Shown here one piece after another: positions 24,845 to 31,941 of a DNA stretch of 34,172 bases (position 1 is the first letter of the stretch; the number at the start of each line of letters is the position of its first letter). The notes below the pieces were generated by a model. That model made no database searches. It saw only the letters and a list, made by a program, of their open reading frames with translations, and had not been told where the DNA came from. The stretch comes from Deltaproteobacteria bacterium (lineage in GTDB: Bacteria > Bacillota > Desulfotomaculia > Desulfotomaculales > JAGUVT01): NCBI GenBank assembly GCA_020062745.1, contig JAGUVT010000015.1, positions 1 through 34,172 of the forward strand, in the 5' to 3' direction. The translations under genes were made by a program, and so were the position numbers.

Positions 24845-26023
24845 TCAAACCGGGTACAAGGCACATTCATATAAGCAAACTCTATCTTTACCTTCCCCCT
24901 TGGCCCGGTATAAAGCTTCGTCCGCCTTTTTTACCAGGTCTGATTCGCCCATATCTTTCACAGAATAACCAGCAACCCCTGCACTCAGCGTTACCCTTAA
25001 ACGAACTGCGTCCACTTCAAACGTGTGACCTCTGATTTCATCCAGTACGCGAACAGCCGCGTTAACGGCCTGTTTCTTATCGGTATCCGGCATGAGGATG
25101 ACGAACTCATCGCCTCCGTATCTGGCCACTACATCCGTTTCCCGGACAATATCTTTGAGAATCCCGGTTATATTTTTGATAATTGCATCTCCAACAAGAT
25201 GTCCGTAACAATCGTTTATTTCTTTCAGATTGTCTATATCCATTATCATAAGAGAGAGCCTCTGCCGGTATCTCCTGGCCCGCTGAGTTTCTTTTGCCAG
25301 TATTTCATAGAAATGCCGCCTGTTAAAGACTCCAGTCAACCCGTCCGTTGTAGACTGTTCCTCCATGAGCTTATACAGCTTTAACCTTTCAAGCGCCAGG
25401 GCGAACTGGTTGGTTAGAATAGAAATCATCCGTTTCTCTACTTCATCCGGAGTAAAATCCTTTCTGCCGCCAAGCCTGACTTCTCCTGCCAGCACCTTGT
25501 CTATCTTCAAGGGAATGCGAACAGGAAAGTTTTCCCCTGCGTCTTTCTCCAAGTTCTTTGCCTGTATGGATCTGGCAACCACCAACTCCAACTCACCCGT
25601 TGCATTGTTTTTCAGGAATAAATATCCTTCCTCCATTTTTAGCAACTCGGCGGTCTTATCAACAATGTACCGGTATAAGGAATCCATGTCGAGAAAAGAA
25701 ATTAGTCTCATGCCTACTTCCTGCAAAAAGCTTAACCTCTTTAGTTCGACGTAATGCCCAAAGGCTATCTCATAAGGTGATATAACCTCCAGGAAAGCTC
25801 TGAATGTCCGGAAGACTGCCGCCGGCTGTGAGAGTAAAGAATCCTCAGCTAATATCTTCTCCAACGACTCGATGTGCAGGACCAGGATGTCCCCGGGGCC
25901 TAACCCTTCACCCATGAACGACTTGCTCAGTTCATAAAGCGTGTAGAGGCATTCTTCCCGGTTTTCCTTCAAGCACTGGAGCAATGCGGCCGCATACTCT
26001 TCACGTCTTTGATGATCGATCAT
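24845..26023 (-). CDS. RsbU-N-like / GAF / GGDEF diguanylate cyclase
   Basis: A 392-residue protein. Residues 1-92 are an RsbU-N-like domain (YTLYELSKSFM, GPGDILVLHIESL, SPYEIAFGHYVELK), a GAF domain spans about 100-215 and a GGDEF domain about 222-388. The active site GGDEF is at 303-307, and R294-D297 forms an RxxD I-site exactly five residues before it, so product inhibition is likely. Synthesis of c-di-GMP from GTP is expected. The gene starts one base after rsbX, with its GGAGA inside rsbX. The same domain order and position occur in the Moorella stressosome operon. The last few residues after the domain are at the IS boundary, so the native C-terminus may have been trimmed slightly. Confidence 0.93.
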   Translation of the reverse strand: MIDHQRREEYAAALLQCLKENREECLYTLYELSKSFMGEGLGPGDILVLHIESLEKILAEDSLLSQPAAVFRTFRAFLEVISPYEIAFGHYVELKRLSFLQEVGMRLISFLDMDSLYRYIVDKTAELLKMEEGYLFLKNNATGELELVVARSIQAKNLEKDAGENFPVRIPLKIDKVLAGEVRLGGRKDFTPDEVEKRMISILTNQFALALERLKLYKLMEEQSTTDGLTGVFNRRHFYEILAKETQRARRYRQRLSLMIMDIDNLKEINDCYGHLVGDAIIKNITGILKDIVRETDVVARYGGDEFVILMPDTDKKQAVNAAVRVLDEIRGHTFEVDAVRLRVTLSAGVAGYSVKDMGESDLVKKADEALYRAKGEGKDRVCLYECALYPV

Positions 26024-26024
26024 T

Positions 26025-26612
26025 TTAGTTCTCCATTTTGTCTTGCCGGGCCACTACAATGGTGAAGTCATCCCTTTCTCTGCAGAACTCGGCGGCAATT
26101 CTCTCAGCAATGGTCTGAGGATGCTGCCCCAGAAACTCCGGTGGAAAAAGGTTGAAATCAAACTTTCCGGATATGCCGTCCGAGTGGAGAATAATGAGAT
26201 CTCCCGGGTTGTAAGGGAATTCTTCCTCCTTTACCTTGCGGAGGTTATAGCCTAAGATACCGTTTACGGAAACCGGCCTGATTGTCGTCCGGCTCCTTAC
26301 TCTCGCCTCGATATTCCCAACGCCGGCATACCTCAATACGGAACGGTCCAGATCAATCAGCGCCAGTCCTATAGCTGCACCCCTGGTTTTTTTCAACTCC
26401 TCATGGCAGCCCTTGATAATTTCCGTAAGACTTTTCTCATAGTGGCTTTCCAGGTACTCCACAGCTCTGTTTGCGGCAACGGCGGCATCACTTCCATGAC
26501 CCAGGCCGTCTATCACGGCAATCAGTACTTTGTTCTCAAATTCCTTGATAAAATAGGCATCCCCACAGACTGTCTGCCCTTTTAACGCTTCATTAATCAC
26601 GCCAAACCGCAT
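26025..26612 (-). CDS. rsbX: RsbX-like PP2C phosphatase of the stressosome
   Basis: A 195-residue PPM/SpoIIE-type phosphatase. Metal-binding motifs are CGDAYF, IDGLGHGSDA, LHSDGISGKFD and the terminal RDDFTIVVA. RsbX resets the stressosome by removing phosphate from RsbS and RsbR after RsbT has acted. Its length fits RsbX, not the longer RsbU. It lies seven bases after the second rsbT-like gene. Confidence 0.92.
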   Translation of the reverse strand: MRFGVINEALKGQTVCGDAYFIKEFENKVLIAVIDGLGHGSDAAVAANRAVEYLESHYEKSLTEIIKGCHEELKKTRGAAIGLALIDLDRSVLRYAGVGNIEARVRSRTTIRPVSVNGILGYNLRKVKEEEFPYNPGDLIILHSDGISGKFDFNLFPPEFLGQHPQTIAERIAAEFCRERDDFTIVVARQDKMEN

Positions 26613-26619
26613 AACAACC

Positions 26620-27039
26620 TCACAGCCATTTTCTTACCCGTATCGTCGTTCCTTTTCCCGGCTCAGATTCTATCTCCAGTTCGTCCATCATCCTCTTTGC
26701 TCCCGACAGTCCTATTCCCAATGAGTCTTTGGTGGAATATCCATCTCTGAAAACCCGGGCAGTGTCCTCCAAACCCGGTCCCCGGTCGGCAAAAATAATC
26801 TCCAGCCCTCTTTTTTCTCCCGTAGAAATTCCCCTGAATGTCACCGTGCCCTTGCCGGCGTGGGCAAGGATATTCCTGGCCAGTTCTGAAACGGCGGTAA
26901 TGATGAGAGTTGTCCTCACCTCTTCGAATCCCATCAGACGGGCGTGCTCTGCTGCTGCCCGCCGGGCCACGCCCACATGGTATTCCTCTTCTATTTTTAG
27001 TATAATTTCCCTGTTCTTAATCTTCTTTATCTCAGCCAT
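26620..27039 (-). CDS. second RsbT-like GHKL switch kinase
   Basis: A 139-residue GHKL ATPase of the anti-sigma/RsbT family. The N-box is VSELARNI, the G1-type motif FADRGPGLED and the G2-type motif LGIGLSGAKRMMDELE. It is a clear paralogue of the gene just upstream (27027-27428) but differs in the stretch after the N-box (LAHAGKG in place of LYAGTG) and has a longer N-terminus. The canonical stressosome has only one RsbT. With two RsbU-N-type targets in the locus, each kinase may serve a different one; this is inference. Its start overlaps the previous gene by 13 bases. Confidence 0.9.
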   Translation of the reverse strand: MAEIKKIKNREIILKIEEEYHVGVARRAAAEHARLMGFEEVRTTLIITAVSELARNILAHAGKGTVTFRGISTGEKRGLEIIFADRGPGLEDTARVFRDGYSTKDSLGIGLSGAKRMMDELEIESEPGKGTTIRVRKWL

Positions 27040-27428
27040 TTTTTGATGGTCACTATAGTTCCCGCCCCCACCTTGCTCTTTATCTCGAACTCGTCCACAA
27101 GGCGCTTTGTTCCCGGAAGGCCCTGACCCAAACCCTTGCTTGTGCTGTAGCCGTCCTGCATAACCATTTCGATGTCCGGAATGCCGGGACCATTGTCCTC
27201 TGCCACAATCTCCATCCCTTTTCCGGAATCTCCTGACACAGCTTTAATAACCACCCTTCCCGTTCCGGCATACAGGTAGATGTTGCGGCTGAGTTCTGAG
27301 ACAGCCGTGGTGATGCGGGTCTGGTCCGCCAGGCCGAAACCAAGCTTTTTGGCCATTTCCCTGGCAACCTGACGGGCAAGGATAACATCCTCGCTGCTTT
27401 TTATGCTGGTTTCTTTAACCTCCTTCAT
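27027..27428 (-). CDS. rsbT: RsbT switch kinase
   Basis: A 133-residue RsbT. It closely follows the Bacillus pattern: DQTRITTAVSELSRNIYLYAG, the ATP-binding VAEDNGPGIPDIEMVMQDG and GLGQGLPGTKRLVDEF, ending VTIKKWLR. RsbT is held on the RsbR-RsbS complex, phosphorylates them under stress, is released, and then activates its RsbU-N-type partner. ATG 27428 (MKEVKETS) was chosen over the longer frame because it overlaps the end of rsbS by 14 bases and matches the family length. Confidence 0.93.
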   Translation of the reverse strand: MKEVKETSIKSSEDVILARQVAREMAKKLGFGLADQTRITTAVSELSRNIYLYAGTGRVVIKAVSGDSGKGMEIVAEDNGPGIPDIEMVMQDGYSTSKGLGQGLPGTKRLVDEFEIKSKVGAGTIVTIKKWLR

Positions 27429-27789
27429 GACCCACCTCACCCATGTTCTGCAGCAATTCCAGACCCTTTTCCAAGTTGAGGGCGGTATGGACACCTTTGA
27501 GTTCCAGCCCCATCTCCTGCAAGGTAATGGCTATATCTGGTTGAACGCCCACCAGCACGCTTTCAACACCCATGGTTCTGGCCATGACGGCCGTGTCGGA
27601 GATCATTCTTCCCATAAAGCTGTCAACCAGATTTACAGCGCTCACATCTATCACCAAACCCCGCGCCCTGGTTTCATAAATTTTCTTTAAAATATCCTCC
27701 TGAAGCCGGAACGCCATCTCATCGTGAAGTTCCACCTGAAGGGTGAGGATGAGGGTATCACCCATCTTTAATATCGGTACCCTCTCCAT
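27415..27789 (-). CDS. rsbS: RsbS stressosome scaffold (STAS)
   Basis: A 124-residue single STAS domain. The phosphoacceptor Ser57 is in NLVDSFMGRM, the position of Ser59 in Bacillus RsbS, followed by VGVQPDIAITLQEMG. It forms the core with RsbR and holds RsbT in the unstressed cell. GGAGGG sits about nine bases before ATG 27789, four bases after rsbR. Confidence 0.94.
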   Translation of the reverse strand: MERVPILKMGDTLILTLQVELHDEMAFRLQEDILKKIYETRARGLVIDVSAVNLVDSFMGRMISDTAVMARTMGVESVLVGVQPDIAITLQEMGLELKGVHTALNLEKGLELLQNMGEVGHEGG

Positions 27790-27793
27790 TTAC

Positions 27794-28657
27794 TTATCCC
27801 TCCGCCTTCGTTACTTTAAGCTTCAACTTTCTGAAGGCCAGCTCCAGTCCGTCCCGGAGACTTGCCCTGGTAACAAACCCCGACAGGTCAACCCCGAGGT
27901 GGACGATGGTTTGAGAAATCTGGGGGCTCAAACCGGTTAGAATACTTTCTGCGCCCATAAGCCTGGCTGCCTGCATGGTTCGCAGGAGCCTGCTTGCCAC
28001 CTCGGTGTCCACAGCAGGCACACCGGTGATGTCTATAATAACCATGGAAGACTTGGTGGTCACAATGCTCTCAAGGAGGCTCTCCATGATCTGCTTGGCC
28101 CTGGCGCTGTCAACGCTCCCGATGAGTGGTAAGATCAGGATCTCGTCCCAGACCTGAATCACGGGAGTCGAGAGTTCCAGCATAGATTTCTGCTGCTCCC
28201 TGATGACTTCTTCTCTTCCCTTCACATAGGCTTCAAATGTGACGATGGCCAGCTTGTCGAGGAGATCGGCGAATACAAGTCCCGCATTGACAAGCGTGTC
28301 CAACCGGTCATCGAATTCCTTCTGTAGGATCCTGATAAAGATTTGTCTGAGCGAGAGTATGAAGTTCGTCGTTTCTGACGGCGAAAAACCAATGGACGCC
28401 CTGGATGTGGAGAGGTCAGCCAGAGACTTGTTGATCTCATCGTACTCCGGCGCGGTTATGTCCTCCAAGTTTCCACCTGCTACAGCCTTAACTAGAAGTT
28501 TTAAGAACCGGCTCGACTCCTCCTCCAGTTGTTTTGCTGTAATCAACCCTTTTTGGAAGGCCGGGAGGTCCGCTTGCGCCTTTATCCAGGCGTCCAATAT
28601 CTCCTTTTCTTTCTTTACCAGTACTCCTGAAATGTTTGAGACCTCTTTTTTCGCCAT
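27794..28657 (-). CDS. rsbR: RsbR stressosome sensor (RsbRD-N-like plus STAS)
   Basis: A 287-residue RsbR. The N-terminal half (about 1-155) is helical and starts KKEKEILDAWIKAQ, resembling the RsbRD N-terminal sensor domain rather than a globin-type RsbRA domain; the signal is unknown. The C-terminal STAS domain keeps both phosphoacceptor threonines: T218 in PAVDTEVASR and T250 in QISQTIVHLG. ATG 28657 was chosen over 28708 because of GGAGG seven bases upstream. First gene of the operon, behind the promoter at 28738-28766. Confidence 0.93.
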   Translation of the reverse strand: MAKKEVSNISGVLVKKEKEILDAWIKAQADLPAFQKGLITAKQLEEESSRFLKLLVKAVAGGNLEDITAPEYDEINKSLADLSTSRASIGFSPSETTNFILSLRQIFIRILQKEFDDRLDTLVNAGLVFADLLDKLAIVTFEAYVKGREEVIREQQKSMLELSTPVIQVWDEILILPLIGSVDSARAKQIMESLLESIVTTKSSMVIIDITGVPAVDTEVASRLLRTMQAARLMGAESILTGLSPQISQTIVHLGVDLSGFVTRASLRDGLELAFRKLKLKVTKAEG

Positions 28658-28737
28658 TTTCCTTCCTCCTGTCATAGACCTGGTCTGCAATTTTTCATAA
28701 TCCGACAAATTTATAGTTTTTTATACAATATAGTTAT

Positions 28738-28766
28738 ATTTTAAAACCAATAATATATTTAGTCAA
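28738..28766 (-). promoter_or_regulatory. sigma-A promoter of the stressosome operon
   Basis: On the - strand: TTGACT (28766-28761), a 17-base AT-rich spacer, TAAAAT (28743-28738). Each hexamer has one mismatch. It starts about 90 bases before rsbR. No sigma-B-like promoter is seen. The divergent side toward 28897 has no clear promoter; AATATC-GGTTAT-GATATT at 28827-28844 is a possible binding site. Confidence 0.65.
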
Positions 28767-28896
28767 TAAAAATATAAACTATCCGTTGTTTTTTGTTATA
28801 TTATGGTAGGTCTGGCCATCGGCGTGAATATCGGTTATGATATTTCTTGAATCGTAAAGACTTTTGCCGAATCAAAAATTTTTTCAGGTGTGAAGG

Positions 28897-29733
28897 ATGA
28901 AAAAGATACGCATCGCCCTAGCCCAGGTTCAGTCCAAAACCGGCCGGATGAAAGAGAATGTTGAAAAGATCGCCCTGTTTGCCGGCAGGGCTGCCGCCCG
29001 GAAGGCGGACGTTATCTGTTTTCCCGAATTGTGCATACAGGGGTATAGCTGTGCGAAGGCGCATTTGACCGCCGAGGCGATTCCCGGCGAAAGTTCACTG
29101 GTTGTCGGCGGCCTGGCAAAGGAAACCGGCATGGTTATCCTGGCCGGGATGGCGGAGAAATCCGGTGCCGGGAAGCCTTTCATCACTCAACTGGTTGCCT
29201 TTCCCGACGGCACATTGCAAAAGTACAGGAAAACCCACCTTGGCAAGAGCGAGCAGCCTTACTTTGCGGCGGGAGACAGTTTCACCGTTTTTACCACCGC
29301 TAAAGCTAATTTCGGCATCCAGATCTGCTGGGATCTGCATTTTCCTGAAGTGACTACCGTTTACTCTTTAAAGAATGCTGAAATTATCTTTGCTCCCCAC
29401 GCTTCGCCCGTGATGGTGGGGGACAGGAGGGGCATCTGGCTGAAGTACCTGTCAGCCCGGGCCTACGATAATGCGGTATACGTGGCGGCCTGCAACCTGG
29501 TCGGGGATGACGGGGAGGGCAACAGTTTCTGCGGAGGGGCGCTGGTGGTCGACCCCAAGGGCAACGTGGTGGCGGAGTCTTTTCACGGCCGGGAGGATTT
29601 GCTGGTGGCCGACCTCGATCCGGACCTGATCAACACGATCCGGCGGAAAGAGTCCGGTTCCATGCGCTACAGCTTTTATCTGGAAGGCAGGAGGCCGGAA
29701 CTGTACGGTGAGCTGGTGGAGAGGAAGCTGTAG
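28897..29733 (+). CDS. nitrilase-superfamily carbon-nitrogen hydrolase
   Basis: A 278-residue amidohydrolase of the nitrilase superfamily. The Glu-Lys-Cys triad is visible: E44 in CFPELCIQGY, K112 in KYRKTHLGK and C144 in IQICWDLHFPE. N-carbamoyl- or omega-amidase-type substrates are possible; sequence alone does not decide. It is divergent from the stressosome operon and alone on its strand. The start has AAGG directly before ATG and a better AGG a little further up, so it is a moderate fit. Confidence 0.9.
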   Translation: MKKIRIALAQVQSKTGRMKENVEKIALFAGRAAARKADVICFPELCIQGYSCAKAHLTAEAIPGESSLVVGGLAKETGMVILAGMAEKSGAGKPFITQLVAFPDGTLQKYRKTHLGKSEQPYFAAGDSFTVFTTAKANFGIQICWDLHFPEVTTVYSLKNAEIIFAPHASPVMVGDRRGIWLKYLSARAYDNAVYVAACNLVGDDGEGNSFCGGALVVDPKGNVVAESFHGREDLLVADLDPDLINTIRRKESGSMRYSFYLEGRRPELYGELVERKL

Positions 29734-29804
29734 CGGGGATATAAACGGCATTTTCATCCCCTGCCGAAACAAGGTGGGAGAACATGGCCTTTTAATTACA
29801 GGCA

Positions 29805-29833
29805 CAGGCCAGGGTATGGTATGCCCTGGCCTG
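29805..29833. terminator. perfect hairpin between convergent genes
   Basis: CAGGCCAGGG (29805-29814), nine-base loop, CCCTGGCCTG (29824-29833): ten perfect, mostly GC pairs. It lies between the converging hydrolase and lipoprotein genes, so a bidirectional terminator is likely, but neither side has a good T-run. The rest of 29734-29947 shows no supported gene. Confidence 0.45.
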
Positions 29834-29947
29834 CGGTTGACTCCTGCTTGCCCGGAGGTGGAAAGGGAACTGGCGGCAGGGGTTGCGGCGTTGATTGCCT
29901 GATAATGACACGGCCGGCGCGCCTTCCCTGAGAAAACGCCTTGCCTG

Positions 29948-30691
29948 TTATGGCTGTTTTCCGGTCCCCGGGTACCCTGAGGGAAGCTGGTCCATCATCT
30001 TGCCCATATCGGTCACCTCTACCCCCGGCGGCAGATTAAAGGTGTCTGCCGGCAACGGGCCTACCTGCAGGTTCTTATATTCCATCACTGTTTTGACGCC
30101 GGCGGCGGAGGTTGTCTCTACCCGCACGGGCAGGCCGTAATCCTCGCGCACCCACATGCGCGTCTCTTCCTTGTTGTCTGCTCCGTAAACCGCCACTAGC
30201 TTGCACTTCACACCTTCATAGACGACAGTCTCCAGAATTTTTGCTTTGCCCGGATCAACTTCGCTGGTGTATTCGCCGGGCGTCGAAGCGGTTTCCGGCT
30301 GCTTTCCGGTGGAAAGCTTGACGGCTTTGTTTTGGTCGGGATAGTAGGTGATGACGGTGTTGGTGTCCCCGTCAATATAGCTGACCATCCGCTGTCCTTC
30401 GACGGTCGCCTCGGTTTTGACCTGCTTGCCCTGTGTCCAGACCTTGCCTTTCATCACTTCGGAGCCGGCGGTCAGGGTGTACTCGTAAGACATCCCCGCT
30501 GCCTGCTTGCCTTTGGCGAACAGGTCTGCTGCCGACTCTTCTTTAACCTGCCCGCTGTCTTTTCCTGCGGCGGGTTGCTGGTTTTCCGCCTGCTGACCGC
30601 TTTTCCCGCAACCGGCCAGAATAAGGGCGAGTGCAAGGGGGATCAATGCTGCAAAAAACAACAAACGCTTTTTGATCTTGAACACCTCCAC
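29948..30691 (-). CDS. LolA/DUF4412-like lipoprotein
   Basis: About 247 residues with a lipoprotein signal: basic start (KIKKR), hydrophobic core, lipobox LILAGC. A short Gln/Ala/Lys linker follows. The mature domain has KMSYEYTL-type strands (GMSYEYTLTAGSEVMKGKVW), YYPDQNKAVKL, and VREDYGLPVRVE, a pattern of LolA-like beta-barrel lipoproteins that bind lipid or hydrophobic ligands. The start is uncertain: GGAGG lies inside the first codons of the longest frame (GTG 30691), which suggests a slightly later, non-ATG start. It is last in the - strand group with the YbjQ protein and the ABC exporter. Confidence 0.75.
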   Translation of the reverse strand: MEVFKIKKRLLFFAALIPLALALILAGCGKSGQQAENQQPAAGKDSGQVKEESAADLFAKGKQAAGMSYEYTLTAGSEVMKGKVWTQGKQVKTEATVEGQRMVSYIDGDTNTVITYYPDQNKAVKLSTGKQPETASTPGEYTSEVDPGKAKILETVVYEGVKCKLVAVYGADNKEETRMWVREDYGLPVRVETTSAAGVKTVMEYKNLQVGPLPADTFNLPPGVEVTDMGKMMDQLPSGYPGTGKQP

Positions 30692-30702
30692 ATTTTTACA
30701 AT

Positions 30703-30785
30703 GAGTCAGATAAAATTTTATTCGACAATGAAGATAAAACTCCTTGTTAAAAATATTTTTTTGCGGTTAAATTTATGTCTGACTC
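30703..30785. repeat. 83-base inverted-repeat element
   Basis: GAGTCAGATAAAATTT (30703-30718) faces AAATTTATGTCTGACTC (30769-30785): eight perfect terminal pairs, then an imperfect arm, around 50 AT-rich bases. It fills the gap between the YbjQ gene and the lipoprotein gene. It could be an mRNA hairpin or a small transposon-like element. Confidence 0.4.
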
Positions 30786-30809
30786 TCCTTGAAAAATACG
30801 TCGCTCTTC

Positions 30810-31112
30810 TTAAATCTTTACTGCTGTGCCGTAGGCCAGGATCTCGGCGGCGCCGGTGGTCACCGTGGAGGTAGAAAACCTGACCCCTATAACGGCGTTG
30901 GCGCCCAGCTTCTCAGCTTCGGCAATCATCCTTTCCAGCCCCTCCCGGCGTGCTTCATCGATCATTTTTCCGTAAGTTCCCACCTCCCCGCCGATGAGCC
31001 TTTTCAAAAAGGCGAGAACATCCCTCCCCAGGTGCACCGCCTTGATGCTGGAACCCTGCACCAGCCCCAGAACCTCGTATTCTTTGTTGATGTCCAGCGT
31101 GGTCAACAGCAT
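30810..31112 (-). CDS. YbjQ / UPF0145 family protein
   Basis: 100 residues from ATG 31112, which has GGAGG at good spacing; the longer frame to 31241 overlaps the permease gene and is not needed. Conserved features are TLDINKEYEVLGLVQG near the start, ARREGLERMIAEAEKLGANAVIGVRF in the middle and EILAYGTAV at the end. The family forms small pentameric domains, sometimes listed as heavy-metal-binding, with no firmly known function. It follows the ABC permease by about 50 bases. Confidence 0.88.
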   Translation of the reverse strand: MLLTTLDINKEYEVLGLVQGSSIKAVHLGRDVLAFLKRLIGGEVGTYGKMIDEARREGLERMIAEAEKLGANAVIGVRFSTSTVTTGAAEILAYGTAVKI

Positions 31113-31161
31113 ACTGACTGCCTCCTTGAATAATTGTCCGCCGGCGGGTCGAAGAATCGCC

Positions 31162-31941
31162 TCAAAGAACCTCCCGGCGGGAAAAGAACAAAAGCGCCAG
31201 GAGAAAGAACCCCGCTGCCAGAAGGGCGGCGGCAAGAGCAAAAGGAACGGGGAAGATTCCCTCTTCTAAAAGCCGGACGCCGGCCATGTGGTAAAGAATG
31301 TTTAAGGTGTTGCTTTTTATGAAGTAAGGAGAAAGCACGGAACAAGCGGTTGTTATTAAACTCCCGACGGCTGCCGGCAGCGCGCCCGGCGAGAGGGACG
31401 AAAAGAAGGCGGTGAGGGCGAAAATGAGCACGGCGCCGAAAAACGGCGGTGCGGCGAGGGCTATCTGGACGCCCCAGGAAAAGTGCCCGCCGGTCAGCCG
31501 GGCGGCAAAAAGCATGACCAGGGTGGAAGCAAAAATGACAATTGCCAGGCAGGTGATCCCGGAGGCAAACTTGCTTCCCAGGATCCTCGCCCTGCTGATC
31601 GGCCGGGCCAGCAGGAAAAAGGCGGTTTTCTGTTTGTATTCGCCGGCGACCACGCCCATCCCCAGGATAACGGCCAGAATGCCTCCGGCCTGGGTGAGGT
31701 TTTTGCCGGCCCACTGCGACCACAGGTAGAAATCGTAATCCTGGCGCATTCTCTCCATTTCATTGAGCAATGTTTCCCTCATTCCGGCAGGTACCTGGTT
31801 TAAAGCGCCGGAATCAAGGGGAACGAATGGCAGGGAAGTCAGCAGGGGATGGAGCAAAGGGATGCCGGCCGCCAGAACGGAGAAGATAACCAGACTCCAG
31901 ATCAGCTTTCCTCTGATTTCCAGCCACTCTTTTTTAAACAT
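31162..31941 (-). CDS. ABC-2 family transporter permease
   Basis: About 259 residues from ATG 31941 (MFKKEWLEIRGKL). It has roughly six hydrophobic segments, with the extracytoplasmic loop (residues about 30-90) expected for YtrC/ABC-2 type permeases, then GMGVVAGEYKQKTAFFLLARP. The start overlaps the ATPase gene by eight bases. It would form an exporter or membrane-stress transporter with that ATPase. Confidence 0.85.
   Translation of the reverse strand: MFKKEWLEIRGKLIWSLVIFSVLAAGIPLLHPLLTSLPFVPLDSGALNQVPAGMRETLLNEMERMRQDYDFYLWSQWAGKNLTQAGGILAVILGMGVVAGEYKQKTAFFLLARPISRARILGSKFASGITCLAIVIFASTLVMLFAARLTGGHFSWGVQIALAAPPFFGAVLIFALTAFFSSLSPGALPAAVGSLITTACSVLSPYFIKSNTLNILYHMAGVRLLEEGIFPVPFALAAALLAAGFFLLALLFFSRREVL

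Larger units (their letters stand above)
23720..24850 (-). mobile_element. IS3-family insertion sequence, decayed
   Basis: An orfA/orfB transposase pair of the IS3 type, read on the - strand. Ends are approximate: one lies near 24838-24850, right at the stop of the GGDEF gene, the other near 23720-23735. I could not match terminal inverted repeats with confidence. TTTGATGG occurs (on the - strand) at both edges, near 24850 and 23740, but this may be chance. The element separates the GGDEF and HD-GYP genes. Confidence 0.8.

Noticed and set aside
21896-28657. Classical sigma-B regulon control locus
   Set aside because: rsbRSTX is present, but sigB, rsbV, rsbW and a PP2C-type RsbU are not. The RsbU-N-type domains are fused to GGDEF and HD-GYP instead.
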